From: an uncultured Opitutales bacterium
GTDB taxonomy: Bacteria > Verrucomicrobiota > Verrucomicrobiia > Opitutales > Seribacteraceae
DNA: 64,000 bases
Assembly: GCA_943789375.1 (NCBI GenBank)
Contig: CALSTX010000001.1
Location: 59,785 to 123,784, forward strand
Direction: 5' to 3'
Below are positions 55,227-63,368 of the stretch, piece by piece. The translations under genes were made by a program, and so were the position numbers. Position 1 is the first letter of the stretch; the number at the start of each line of letters is the position of its first letter. The notes under the pieces are model-generated. The model worked only from the letters and a program-made list of their open reading frames with translations. It was not told where the DNA came from and did not search any database.

Positions 55227-58067
55227 ATGGAGATACCTAATTTAGATTTTACACCAAAGTATCTGTCTCATGTTGATAGTTGGCACGAACATATTTTTTT
55301 TGCACACGATTTAGTCAAAGCAATGACTCCCCAAAAAATAGTGGAATTGGGAGTTCATTATGGCGATTCCTACTTTACATTTTGCCAGTCTGTAAAAGAG
55401 AATCATCTTAAATGTCAATGCTATGGAATAGATACTTGGCAGGGTGAAGAGCATTCTGGCTTATACGGTGAAGAGGTCTGGCAGAATGTTAAAAAATACA
55501 ATGATGAGAATTATTCAAGTTTCTCAAATTTGATACGTCAAACTTTCGAATCTGCAGTTTGTGATTTTGAAGAGGGCTCAATTGATATTTTGCACATAGA
55601 TGGCTTGCACACATACGAAGCAGTAAAAAGTGATTTTTTTTCTTGGATTCCAAAAGTTTCACCAAATGGAGTCATTTTGCTCCATGATATTGAAGTGTAT
55701 AGGGAAGGTTTTGGCGTTTGGCGTTTCTGGAAAGAATTAAAAATTCAATACAAGCACTTTTCCTTTGAACATGGGCATGGACTCGGAGTAATTTTCAATC
55801 AAAAGGAACCTTCTCCTGCAAATTCATGCTTTGATGAATTAGATTTTTCGATATTTGAATCTCTTTATTATTCGATCAGGGGGAAGCATTTAATTCTAAA
55901 TAAAGAAATAGATGAACTTAAAAAAAGAAATGCGTTTTTGAGCGATCAGAATTCTAAATATCAAAAAGATGAAATAAATCTTTTGGCTGAACTAAAAGAT
56001 CAAAAATTTCTTTCAGATACACTGTCTGAAGAGATAAGTGAAAATGAAACTGAGCTATCATCACTAAACGAAAGTTTAGCCAAAACGAACCAAGAAAATT
56101 TATTATTGATTGATAAAGTAAACCGAACAACTAATTCTTTTTCGTGGAAAATTTCAGCCCCACTTAGATTTTTAAGGCGTAAAATAATCGACCCTATTTT
56201 CAGATCAAAAAATTCTTTTGATGCCAGAACTTATCTTCGCTTTAATCCCGATTTGGAAGAAGCTTTTGGGCAAGATCTAGAGGCTGCTGAAAAACACTTT
56301 AAGACATTGGGAAAAAAAGAGGGGCGACAATTTTTGGCTCGCACTACTAAAAAAAGAATCACTTATCGGCAATGGGTAAAGGAATACGATACTATAGGTA
56401 TTCAATCCCAAAAAAAATTCGATGAAGAATTTAATAATCTTAATATAAGTCCTCTCATATCTATCATAATCCCTGTATTCAACATATCTCCAAAGATTTT
56501 TTTAGAAACTCTCAACTCAGTTAAATCGCAAATTTATCAGAACTGGGAATTGATCATAGTTGATGACTGTTCTACTCGACAGGATCTTATAGAAAATTTG
56601 AACATTATTGAAAAATCAGACAATCGGATAAGGCTAACATTCAGAAAAAAAAACGGACATATTTCAGTAGCATCAAATTCTGGGTTACAAATTGCTAAAG
56701 GAGACTTTGTCTTATTTCTGGATCATGACGATCTTCTTAGAGAGCACTCTCTTCTTAGAATAGTACAAGTGATTGAAAAAAATCCTGAATGCAAACTGAT
56801 ATATACGGATGAAGACAAAATAAATTACTTTGGAAAAAGAAGTGATCCTTATTTTAAACCTGATTGGAATCCCGATTTACTCTTAAGTCAAAATTACATC
56901 TGCCACCTAAGTTGCATTAGCAAAACAATCTTAAAAGAAATTGGTGGATTTAGAACAGGTTATGAAGGATGCCAAGACTGGGACCTTTTTTTGCGTGCGA
57001 CAGAAAAAATTCAACCGCAAGAAATTTTTCACATTCCTGAAGTTCTTTATCATTGGCGTAAAGTTCATGGTTCAACAGCCTTAAAGGCATCAGCAAAACA
57101 TTATGTGTTTGAGAATTCTATTAAAACCATCGATTCAGCTCTAAAAAGAAGAAAAATAAAAGCTTCTGTAAACCTATCAAACGACTCTAATAACTATATT
57201 CATATTAAATATTCTTTACCTAAGAGATTACCACTCGTATCAATTATTATTCCAACAAGAGATTATCTTAAGTTTCTAAGAGTTTGCGTGGAAGGAGTCC
57301 TGAATAAGAATATATATGAAAATTATGAAATTTTGATATTAGATAATGAATCAAAAGAAAAAGCTACGCTCTATTACCTCGATCAATTAGCTAACCATGA
57401 AAGAATAAGGATTATCAGAGCTCCCGGTAAATTTAATTATTCAAAAATTAATAATTTAGGTGTAGATCATGCCAAGGGAGAACTTTTGTTGTTCCTAAAT
57501 AATGATACTGAACCTATTAACAAGGATTGGTTAACTGAAATGGTTTCCCACGCAATTAGGGGAAATATTGGGTGTGTCGGAGCGAAGCTTCTATACCAGA
57601 ATAATACTATACAGCACGGTGGAGTAATAATTGGTTTAGGAGGAGTTGCCGGTCATGCTTTTCGCAAATATCCTAAATGTCATACTGGAGATAAGAATCG
57701 ATTAAACTTAGTCCAAAACTATTCGGCCGTTACGGCAGCGTGTATGATGATAAGAAAAAGTATTTTCTTTGAAGTTGGTGGTTTTAATACTAAAGATTTA
57801 AAGGTTGCTTTTAATGATGTAGACTTTTGCTTGAAGGTTCGAAAAGCAGGGTACCTAAACTTATGGACTCCTCATGCATTGCTATATCATTTTGAATCTA
57901 TTTCTAGAGGTTACGATTTAAGCACTCAAAAAAAGAAAAGATTTAGCAGGGAAGGAGAATACATAAAGAGAAAGTGGAGTAGTGTAATAATAGAAGATCC
58001 ATATTATAACAAAAATCTGACAAAAGATAGAGAAGACTTCTCTTTAAATAATGATAAACAATTCTAA
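55227..58067 (+). CDS. Trifunctional-looking protein: SAM methyltransferase + two GT2 glycosyltransferase domains
   Basis: 946 residues, cytosolic. Residues about 1-200 are a class I methyltransferase of the Methyltransf_24 type ('KIVELGVHYGDSYFTFC', 'DILHIDGLHTYEAVKSDF', 'GVILLHDIE'). Residues 220-300 are a coiled coil. Residues 330-372 carry the NPDL...EGR module also found in the giant secreted protein. GT2 domain A lies at about 409-640 ('ISIIIPVFNISPKIFLETLNSV', 'FLDHDD', 'YTDEDKI') and GT2 domain B at about 668-900 ('VSIIIPTRDYLKFLRVCVEGV', 'FLNNDTEPI', 'FNDVDFCLKVRKAG'). This plan fits chain-elongating polysaccharide synthases with chain-length-setting coiled coils and methyl capping. 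It is the first gene after the inverted repeat. Confidence 0.88.
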   Translation: MEIPNLDFTPKYLSHVDSWHEHIFFAHDLVKAMTPQKIVELGVHYGDSYFTFCQSVKENHLKCQCYGIDTWQGEEHSGLYGEEVWQNVKKYNDENYSSFSNLIRQTFESAVCDFEEGSIDILHIDGLHTYEAVKSDFFSWIPKVSPNGVILLHDIEVYREGFGVWRFWKELKIQYKHFSFEHGHGLGVIFNQKEPSPANSCFDELDFSIFESLYYSIRGKHLILNKEIDELKKRNAFLSDQNSKYQKDEINLLAELKDQKFLSDTLSEEISENETELSSLNESLAKTNQENLLLIDKVNRTTNSFSWKISAPLRFLRRKIIDPIFRSKNSFDARTYLRFNPDLEEAFGQDLEAAEKHFKTLGKKEGRQFLARTTKKRITYRQWVKEYDTIGIQSQKKFDEEFNNLNISPLISIIIPVFNISPKIFLETLNSVKSQIYQNWELIIVDDCSTRQDLIENLNIIEKSDNRIRLTFRKKNGHISVASNSGLQIAKGDFVLFLDHDDLLREHSLLRIVQVIEKNPECKLIYTDEDKINYFGKRSDPYFKPDWNPDLLLSQNYICHLSCISKTILKEIGGFRTGYEGCQDWDLFLRATEKIQPQEIFHIPEVLYHWRKVHGSTALKASAKHYVFENSIKTIDSALKRRKIKASVNLSNDSNNYIHIKYSLPKRLPLVSIIIPTRDYLKFLRVCVEGVLNKNIYENYEILILDNESKEKATLYYLDQLANHERIRIIRAPGKFNYSKINNLGVDHAKGELLLFLNNDTEPINKDWLTEMVSHAIRGNIGCVGAKLLYQNNTIQHGGVIIGLGGVAGHAFRKYPKCHTGDKNRLNLVQNYSAVTAACMMIRKSIFFEVGGFNTKDLKVAFNDVDFCLKVRKAGYLNLWTPHALLYHFESISRGYDLSTQKKKRFSREGEYIKRKWSSVIIEDPYYNKNLTKDREDFSLNNDKQF

Positions 58068-58072
58068 AAATA

Positions 58073-58693
58073 ATGACTTTTTCCATAGTTTGCTGCACAC
58101 ATAATCTACAAATACTTAATGAAAATCTACTAAGATCACCAAATATTAAAGATCATCAATTAATAATAAGCGAACATTCAAAGTGTATTACTAAAACATA
58201 CAATGAATCTGCTAGTAAGGCAGATAATGAAATAGTTATTTTCGTACATCACGATGTTTACTTACCAGAGGATTTTTTTAAAGAATTAAAAGAAAATCTT
58301 AATGAAATAGAGGATGATTGGGGAGTTATCGGTGTTGCTGGCAAAACAATTAATGGCAACGATGCAGGATTTGTATGCGATAGAGGAAATATTTTTGGAG
58401 AGAAAAAGGGACCTATTGAGGTTCAAACATTAGATGAACTTTTGCTAATAAAAAAAAAGGACTATATTCAATTTGATGAAAAAATTCCTTCAATACATCA
58501 TTTATTTGGCACAGATATCTGCCTGCAATACAATGAATTAGGAAAAAAGAATTATGCGATTTCCGCTTTCTGCAAACATAACTCCATGTACAACAACAAA
58601 ATACCGGAATCATGGTATAGAAGTGAGGAATACATAAAGAAAAAATGGTCAAAACTTTTACCAATCGAAACTACATGTAAGCTTATTGTATAG
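58073..58693 (+). CDS. Small GT2-like glycosyltransferase
   Basis: 206 residues, starting 5 bp after the large glycosyltransferase gene. 'FSIVCCTHN' opens a GT-A fold, 'TYNESASKADNEIVIFVHHDVYLPEDFFKELKENL' holds a DxD-like HHDV element, and 'GVIGVAGKTI' follows. 'HHLFGTDICLQYNELGKKNYAI' corresponds to the acceptor-side GxDxC helix. It resembles the 'glycosyltransferase-like' family in which a single Asp pair binds nucleotide-sugar. Donor unknown. Confidence 0.75.
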   Translation: MTFSIVCCTHNLQILNENLLRSPNIKDHQLIISEHSKCITKTYNESASKADNEIVIFVHHDVYLPEDFFKELKENLNEIEDDWGVIGVAGKTINGNDAGFVCDRGNIFGEKKGPIEVQTLDELLLIKKKDYIQFDEKIPSIHHLFGTDICLQYNELGKKNYAISAFCKHNSMYNNKIPESWYRSEEYIKKKWSKLLPIETTCKLIV

Positions 58694-58697
58694 ATTT

Positions 58698-60557
58698 CTA
58701 AATATTGTAGTTTATTAATCTTTCAATTGCAAAAAAGTATACAAAGTATAAAGAACATAAAGCAAGAAAAGAGATAAGTGTCTTTGTGTATTTTGTGAAA
58801 GTAATTTTCCGACATTCATAAAAAAATATACAATATATAGGAATTATTGGAAAAAGATACCTCCCTTGATACTGTATACCATTAAATAAAGAATACAAAG
58901 AACAGAGTATTAGATTAAAAAGGAAAAAGACTATTAGAATTATAACCAGATATTTTATATTATTTCGTAAAAGAAGTAAAAAGTCGTTAAAAAGTAATGA
59001 ACTAAGAATAATGAATATTAGAATATAATAAATATTTGTTTGGAATAGACCTACAATATCCCATTTTTCAATTGAAGAAACAATTTCTATGTTCATCATT
59101 CCGAAGTTACCAAAAAAAGATTTGTAAAGATTAAAAAAATAATGCCCTGTGATTATTTTCTGAAGCCTCTCATCAATTAAGTTAGAAGTTATCAGTTCAT
59201 TTCTGAATTCAGGATGTGCATACAAATCTTTTAAGTAATGTTTATCAGTAGAGTCATAATGAAAAATAAACTTTGCGATCAAAAGTGTTATAATAATTGC
59301 TGAATTTACAGTAAACCTTTTGGTTTCTAAATAAAAGTTTTGCTTTAATACTTTAAGGTTTTTAATAAAATAATATAAAAGTATAGAAAGCAAAGATAAA
59401 TAAAAATTAAGTTTGGAAAACAAAATTAAAGTTGTGATTACAATAAAAAAATAATTTCTATTTAAGAATTTATATTTTTTGGATTCTTTTTTTGTTATCG
59501 TAATATAAGCAAAAGATAAACACAAAAATAGTGAGAAAAAGTCGTCATTCGTATAAGAAGAAATATAAATAATTTGGGCAGAAAAGATTAGTGGTATGAA
59601 AAAATATCTTGAAGACTTATGATATGCGACAAAGTATAGAATAGACGCATAAAGACATACATTTAAAAGTCTGTATGAGTAAAGGAAATCAAATATTATT
59701 TGAGTAATAGGATATGTTACGAACTTACCGTTTAAGAAATAGTATATATTATTAAAATTAAGTGACCTTACAATGCCCCATGGGTATTCAGTCAAATAAA
59801 TTAAATATTCTTTTTGAAAATTTGGAAGACCTGTATTCATTGTATAATGAAAACAATTTGGTAAATGACCATATATTTCATCAGGATTTGCATTCACAGG
59901 TGAAACTTTAGATATTACTAATACTGCCATGAAACATAAACTCAAAATCAGCAATGTTTTCGTTACAAATATCTTAGAATTGAAAATTTGAAATAGAATA
60001 TATATAATAATAAAACTTAAAAATGTCCATATTACTGATTTTACTATTGTATCAATATAATCAATTTTACCTTTACTTGTATTGATTACAAAATAAGGAT
60101 CCGGCCCAATAGCTTTAATTTCTATTACTTCCTTGTATTGATTAATATCAATTTTAATTAAGTTACATTCAACATTATGTCCAGATATTTTGGTTATATC
60201 TTTTCTGTCGAGTGTTATTCTCTTATATGGACCTATTTTAAAATTTATATTGTATATTAGGAATGTAGAATTCTCGTCACCAATATCTACTCTTATTTCT
60301 TCCGTTTGAGCAATGGAATTAATTCTTCCATAATAATGATGGTCTCTATTTCTATTTTGTAATATAAATTTTTCATTTTCTTCGAAATCCTCTCCTTTTT
60401 CTCTTGTGAAGATATTTAATTCTTGATTATTTTTCTCCTTCCCAATAAAAATGAAGTAAATATTTCTATCAATAAAGACGGAGTATATTAAATGAATTAT
60501 AAAAAATACTGCTAATAAGACTACTTTTTTATTATTCAAACCTTTAAACATTTTCAA
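58698..60557 (-). CDS. Polytopic membrane protein, probable GT-C type glycosyltransferase
   Basis: 619 residues in very A+T-rich DNA. One N-terminal helix (about 10-30) is followed by an extracytoplasmic beta-rich region (about 35-165) and then about ten transmembrane helices. In the first large loop the motif 'VSPVNANPDEIYGHLPNCFHY' recalls the acidic 'PDE' catalytic loop of GT-C or DUF2142-like proteins that use lipid-linked sugars. The basic, lysine-rich cytoplasmic loops fit inner-membrane topology. Function as a sugar transferase is inference from topology, motif and neighbours. Confidence 0.65.
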   Translation of the reverse strand: MKMFKGLNNKKVVLLAVFFIIHLIYSVFIDRNIYFIFIGKEKNNQELNIFTREKGEDFEENEKFILQNRNRDHHYYGRINSIAQTEEIRVDIGDENSTFLIYNINFKIGPYKRITLDRKDITKISGHNVECNLIKIDINQYKEVIEIKAIGPDPYFVINTSKGKIDYIDTIVKSVIWTFLSFIIIYILFQIFNSKIFVTKTLLILSLCFMAVLVISKVSPVNANPDEIYGHLPNCFHYTMNTGLPNFQKEYLIYLTEYPWGIVRSLNFNNIYYFLNGKFVTYPITQIIFDFLYSYRLLNVCLYASILYFVAYHKSSRYFFIPLIFSAQIIYISSYTNDDFFSLFLCLSFAYITITKKESKKYKFLNRNYFFIVITTLILFSKLNFYLSLLSILLYYFIKNLKVLKQNFYLETKRFTVNSAIIITLLIAKFIFHYDSTDKHYLKDLYAHPEFRNELITSNLIDERLQKIITGHYFFNLYKSFFGNFGMMNIEIVSSIEKWDIVGLFQTNIYYILIFIILSSLLFNDFLLLLRNNIKYLVIILIVFFLFNLILCSLYSLFNGIQYQGRYLFPIIPIYCIFFYECRKITFTKYTKTLISFLALCSLYFVYFFAIERLINYNI

Positions 60558-60587
60558 TACTTTCTAATTTCTAAGGTTTTATCAACG

Positions 60588-61280
60588 ATGTTTAAAAATA
60601 TTTTATTTAGACACAAATTCAATCATTTCATGCGACATGAATTTAATTGTTATAATTTTCGATATTCTAAAATGAAAGTTAGGATTGTTGGACATGAAAA
60701 CATACTCCAATACAAAAAGCATGGAGGTATTCTTGGATTTTTACATTTTGGAAGTTTTTTTTTGTCTGGGATAGCCTTGATTGAAAATTTGGGATTGAAT
60801 TATACAGCGATTGCTTCTTCTCATAATCTAAAGTATTTGCCGAGGACAGAAAGTGATTTTTGGCATAATATATACAGTAAGATAAACTCATATTACTCGA
60901 GACCGCTAATTTTTACGCATGATAATATATATGATTCATTAAAGTGGGTGAAAAATAATAATTTTCTTGGGGTTGCTTTTGATGTTATTGAGAAAGGAAA
61001 AAATAATAAACTCATACCTGTTAATTTTTTAGGAAAAAAAGTTTTTTTTCAGTCCAGTCCTGTCAGACTTGCACGAGCTACAGGACGACCAATCTTTCCC
61101 ATGACAATTCGATTTTCTCCAATTTACAGGAAACACTACCTTTTTATTGGTAAACCCTACACCGTAATAAGTGATTTGGATACAACCCAAAAAGTTCTTA
61201 GTGAAATGGAAAGTATTGTTAAATTTCATCAATACCAGTTTTTTCACGATATTCACAGACCATTCCAAAATTTACATTAA
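60588..61280 (+). CDS. LpxL/HtrB-like lysophospholipid acyltransferase family protein
   Basis: 230 residues. The middle and C-terminal parts show the acyltransferase pattern: 'GGILGFLHFGSFFLSG' at the position of the catalytic H-x4-E/D box, 'GVAFDVIEKGKNNKLIPVNFLGKKVFFQSSPVRLARATGRPIFPMTIRF' as the substrate loop, and 'YLFIGKPYTV'. It is shorter than typical LpxL (about 300 residues) and the second catalytic residue of the box reads Phe. It may acylate a lipid or glycan intermediate, or be inactive. It is divergent from the GT-C-like gene. Confidence 0.68.
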   Translation: MFKNILFRHKFNHFMRHEFNCYNFRYSKMKVRIVGHENILQYKKHGGILGFLHFGSFFLSGIALIENLGLNYTAIASSHNLKYLPRTESDFWHNIYSKINSYYSRPLIFTHDNIYDSLKWVKNNNFLGVAFDVIEKGKNNKLIPVNFLGKKVFFQSSPVRLARATGRPIFPMTIRFSPIYRKHYLFIGKPYTVISDLDTTQKVLSEMESIVKFHQYQFFHDIHRPFQNLH

Positions 61281-61297
61281 GTCTATTACAGTATAGA

Positions 61298-62491
61298 TCA
61301 TTTAGGCTTGGTTCGCCAGGAGTGATTTAGATGCACAACACCCTGCTCTAAATCGTCTTGAATCACTCTAAATGTGAATACTCCCTTGGCAAAATCCAAT
61401 GTATTAATGCCGTGCTCACAAAACAAAGAGATGTCTACATAGTAATTTCCTTTTAGCAGCGGAATTTCAGGAAAATTAATTTCAAAGAATTTTTGGTCAT
61501 TTATCTCTAAAAACTCTATTTTATCATTATGAGAACCAGCAGAACCAACTATTTCTCCAGATTTTTTTCGAATTGTAATGGCTAAGGTTGGCTTTGCTTT
61601 TATTGATTTAAACCAAATTTTCATTTTTAGACTATCGTGCCTGCTTAAAAGCCTAGTATGACATTTAATTTGCTCGTTATTCTTAAAAAAGTGGATTTTG
61701 TCTATGTTTGTATTTCCATCTTCAAAACCTTTTCGTTCATCAATTTGCTCTTTCTGCTTTTTATAACTGCTGAATTCCAAATCCTCATTGTAAGCTGCAA
61801 TAACATCCTTGGTCATACCAATTTTTACTATTTTCCCTTTTTCCAACCATAGAACCCTATTACATAGGGCCTCTACCTGATAAGTTGAATGTGAACAGAA
61901 AAGTATGGTCGTGCCCAGATCTTTGAGTTCCATAATCCGATTGAATGACTTTTGGGAAAATTCTTGATCACCTACAGAAAGAGCTTCATCAATAACTAAA
62001 ATATCAGGACTGGTGGAGGTTGCTATCGCAAAGGCCAACCTCATAGACATGCCTGTTGAGTATGTACGAAGTGGTAGCTCAATAAAATCATCTATGTCGG
62101 CAAAATCAGTAATCTGACTTAAACATTTGTCTATTTTCTTTTTATGAAGTCCCATTACGGAAGCAGTGAGATAAATGTTTTCAATACCGGTAAAATCTGG
62201 ATGAAAACTAGATCCGAGTTCAAGTAGTGCACCAATCTTACCATTAACACAGATCTCTCCAGAAGTTGGGCTTAGTGTCTTGCAAATAATTTGAAGAAGG
62301 GTCGATTTCCCCGCTCCGTTTCTACCAATTATGCCAACAACTTCTCCTGATTCTATTTTTAGGTCAATTCCGGTAAGTGCGTTAATTCTTTTTGTGGAGT
62401 GTTTTTTTTGGATTAAATTCTTTAGTAATGAACTTTTAGAATTCATTACAAAGTGTTTGTAAATTGACTTTAATTCAACTGCAATTGCCAC
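61298..62491 (-). CDS. Polysaccharide ABC transporter ATP-binding protein with C-terminal glycan-binding domain (Wzt type)
   Basis: 397 residues. The ABC domain (about 1-235) has Walker A 'GRNGAGKST', signature 'YSTGMSMRLAFAIATS', Walker B 'PDILVIDEALSVGD' and the switch His in 'ILFCSHS'. The C-terminal jelly-roll domain (about 255-395: 'RHDSLKMKIWFKSIKAKPTLAITIRKKSGEIVG' region, 'EINFPEIPLLKGNYYVDISLFCEHG') is of the Wzt C-terminal type that recognises the non-reducing end of the glycan. It should pair with the Wzm-like permease at 42485-43291, although wzm and wzt are normally adjacent. Confidence 0.92.
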   Translation of the reverse strand: MAIAVELKSIYKHFVMNSKSSLLKNLIQKKHSTKRINALTGIDLKIESGEVVGIIGRNGAGKSTLLQIICKTLSPTSGEICVNGKIGALLELGSSFHPDFTGIENIYLTASVMGLHKKKIDKCLSQITDFADIDDFIELPLRTYSTGMSMRLAFAIATSTSPDILVIDEALSVGDQEFSQKSFNRIMELKDLGTTILFCSHSTYQVEALCNRVLWLEKGKIVKIGMTKDVIAAYNEDLEFSSYKKQKEQIDERKGFEDGNTNIDKIHFFKNNEQIKCHTRLLSRHDSLKMKIWFKSIKAKPTLAITIRKKSGEIVGSAGSHNDKIEFLEINDQKFFEINFPEIPLLKGNYYVDISLFCEHGINTLDFAKGVFTFRVIQDDLEQGVVHLNHSWRTKPK

Positions 62492-62620
62492 AGATTTTGG
62501 ATTAATGATGAAGAATTTTACCTATTTCTTAATATTAGTCGAGACAGCCATCAATAAAAAAAATTTGGTTGAAATTAATATGTGAGATGACTTCACACCA
62601 ATTAACCCAAATGAATTCAT

Positions 62621-63368
62621 TAAAATAAAAAGGCTCCATATGGAGCCTTTTTTACAAAACTTGCAACTAAAATCATCTGTCAGTGACATCGTCGACACCA
62701 ATCCATGCATTGCCGTCATTAGCAGCACTTTTGGACTGTAACTGGACAGTATAGTAGCCAGGTCCGAGTGTAAGAATCATACCCGGTTCCGTACTATCCA
62801 AGGCTGGCCAGTTTGGATAAAGTGAGGTTGAGTAGGTTAGCATTGAACTGCTGTTTGCATCAGTGGTGTAATCGTCATTCGTTGGCAACTGAATGGATGG
62901 AATACCCAGTAAGTCATCGTTAGGATCGTTTTGGTATTTAAAAACGGCGATTTGAGGATCGACCATTGTATTTGGAACTCCAGCAGCACCCAAAGAAGGT
63001 CCACGACCTCTAACGAAAACCTTTCTCGTGCCCGTTCCAACAATTTGAAAGCCACCAAACATGTATTCACCGGTGCTTACTAATCCACGGGCAGAAACAT
63101 GGGTAAACGCAGCTGAACTGGTTGTATCCGTTAGGTCAACAGTAGCGGTTCCAATTCCTGTAGAGACTCCATCTTCATCTTCAACTTGGAGGGTGTAAAA
63201 ACCGCTATCAAGCGAAGTTAAAGAAATTGCCTGTGCACTATTAGTGTTTACTACTGGAATCAGGTTATTGCGAGCGGTTTCAATATCCGAAAGATTACTA
63301 TTGGTTGAATAATCATTGTTGTCTCCAGCAGGAACGGAGTAGCTACCAGAGAAAATGTCGACAGCGTT
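62621..63368 (-). repeat. 748-bp inverted repeat, copy 2 (fused to the ExbB gene)
   Basis: Reverse complement of 54454-55201, including stop codon and terminator. At its upstream border (63368) the sequence leaves the secreted-protein gene and enters exbB in the same reading frame (codons ...gag|aac gct gtc). At 62621 it ends within one base of the end of the terminator T-run. Confidence 0.95.
62622..62652 (-). terminator. Duplicated rho-independent terminator
   Basis: Same 11-bp stem and ATAT loop as at 55170-55200, in opposite orientation. It ends the ExbB-fusion transcript before wzt, which lies 131 bp further along on the same strand and so needs its own promoter. Confidence 0.85.

Larger units (their letters stand above)
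55202..62620. other. A+T-rich surface-glycan island bounded by the inverted repeats
   Basis: The 7.4-kb segment between the two inverted 748-bp copies holds five genes for glycan or lipid assembly and export on both strands. Base composition is visibly richer in A+T than the housekeeping part, most strongly from 58 to 61 kb. No transposase or integrase is present. Such composition is typical of O-antigen/exopolysaccharide loci that are often exchanged between strains. Confidence 0.7.

Noticed and set aside
55202..62620. Glycan island as a transposon or prophage
   Set aside because: No transposase, integrase, phage gene, target-site duplication or terminal short inverted repeat is visible; the flanking repeat is part of a host coding gene.
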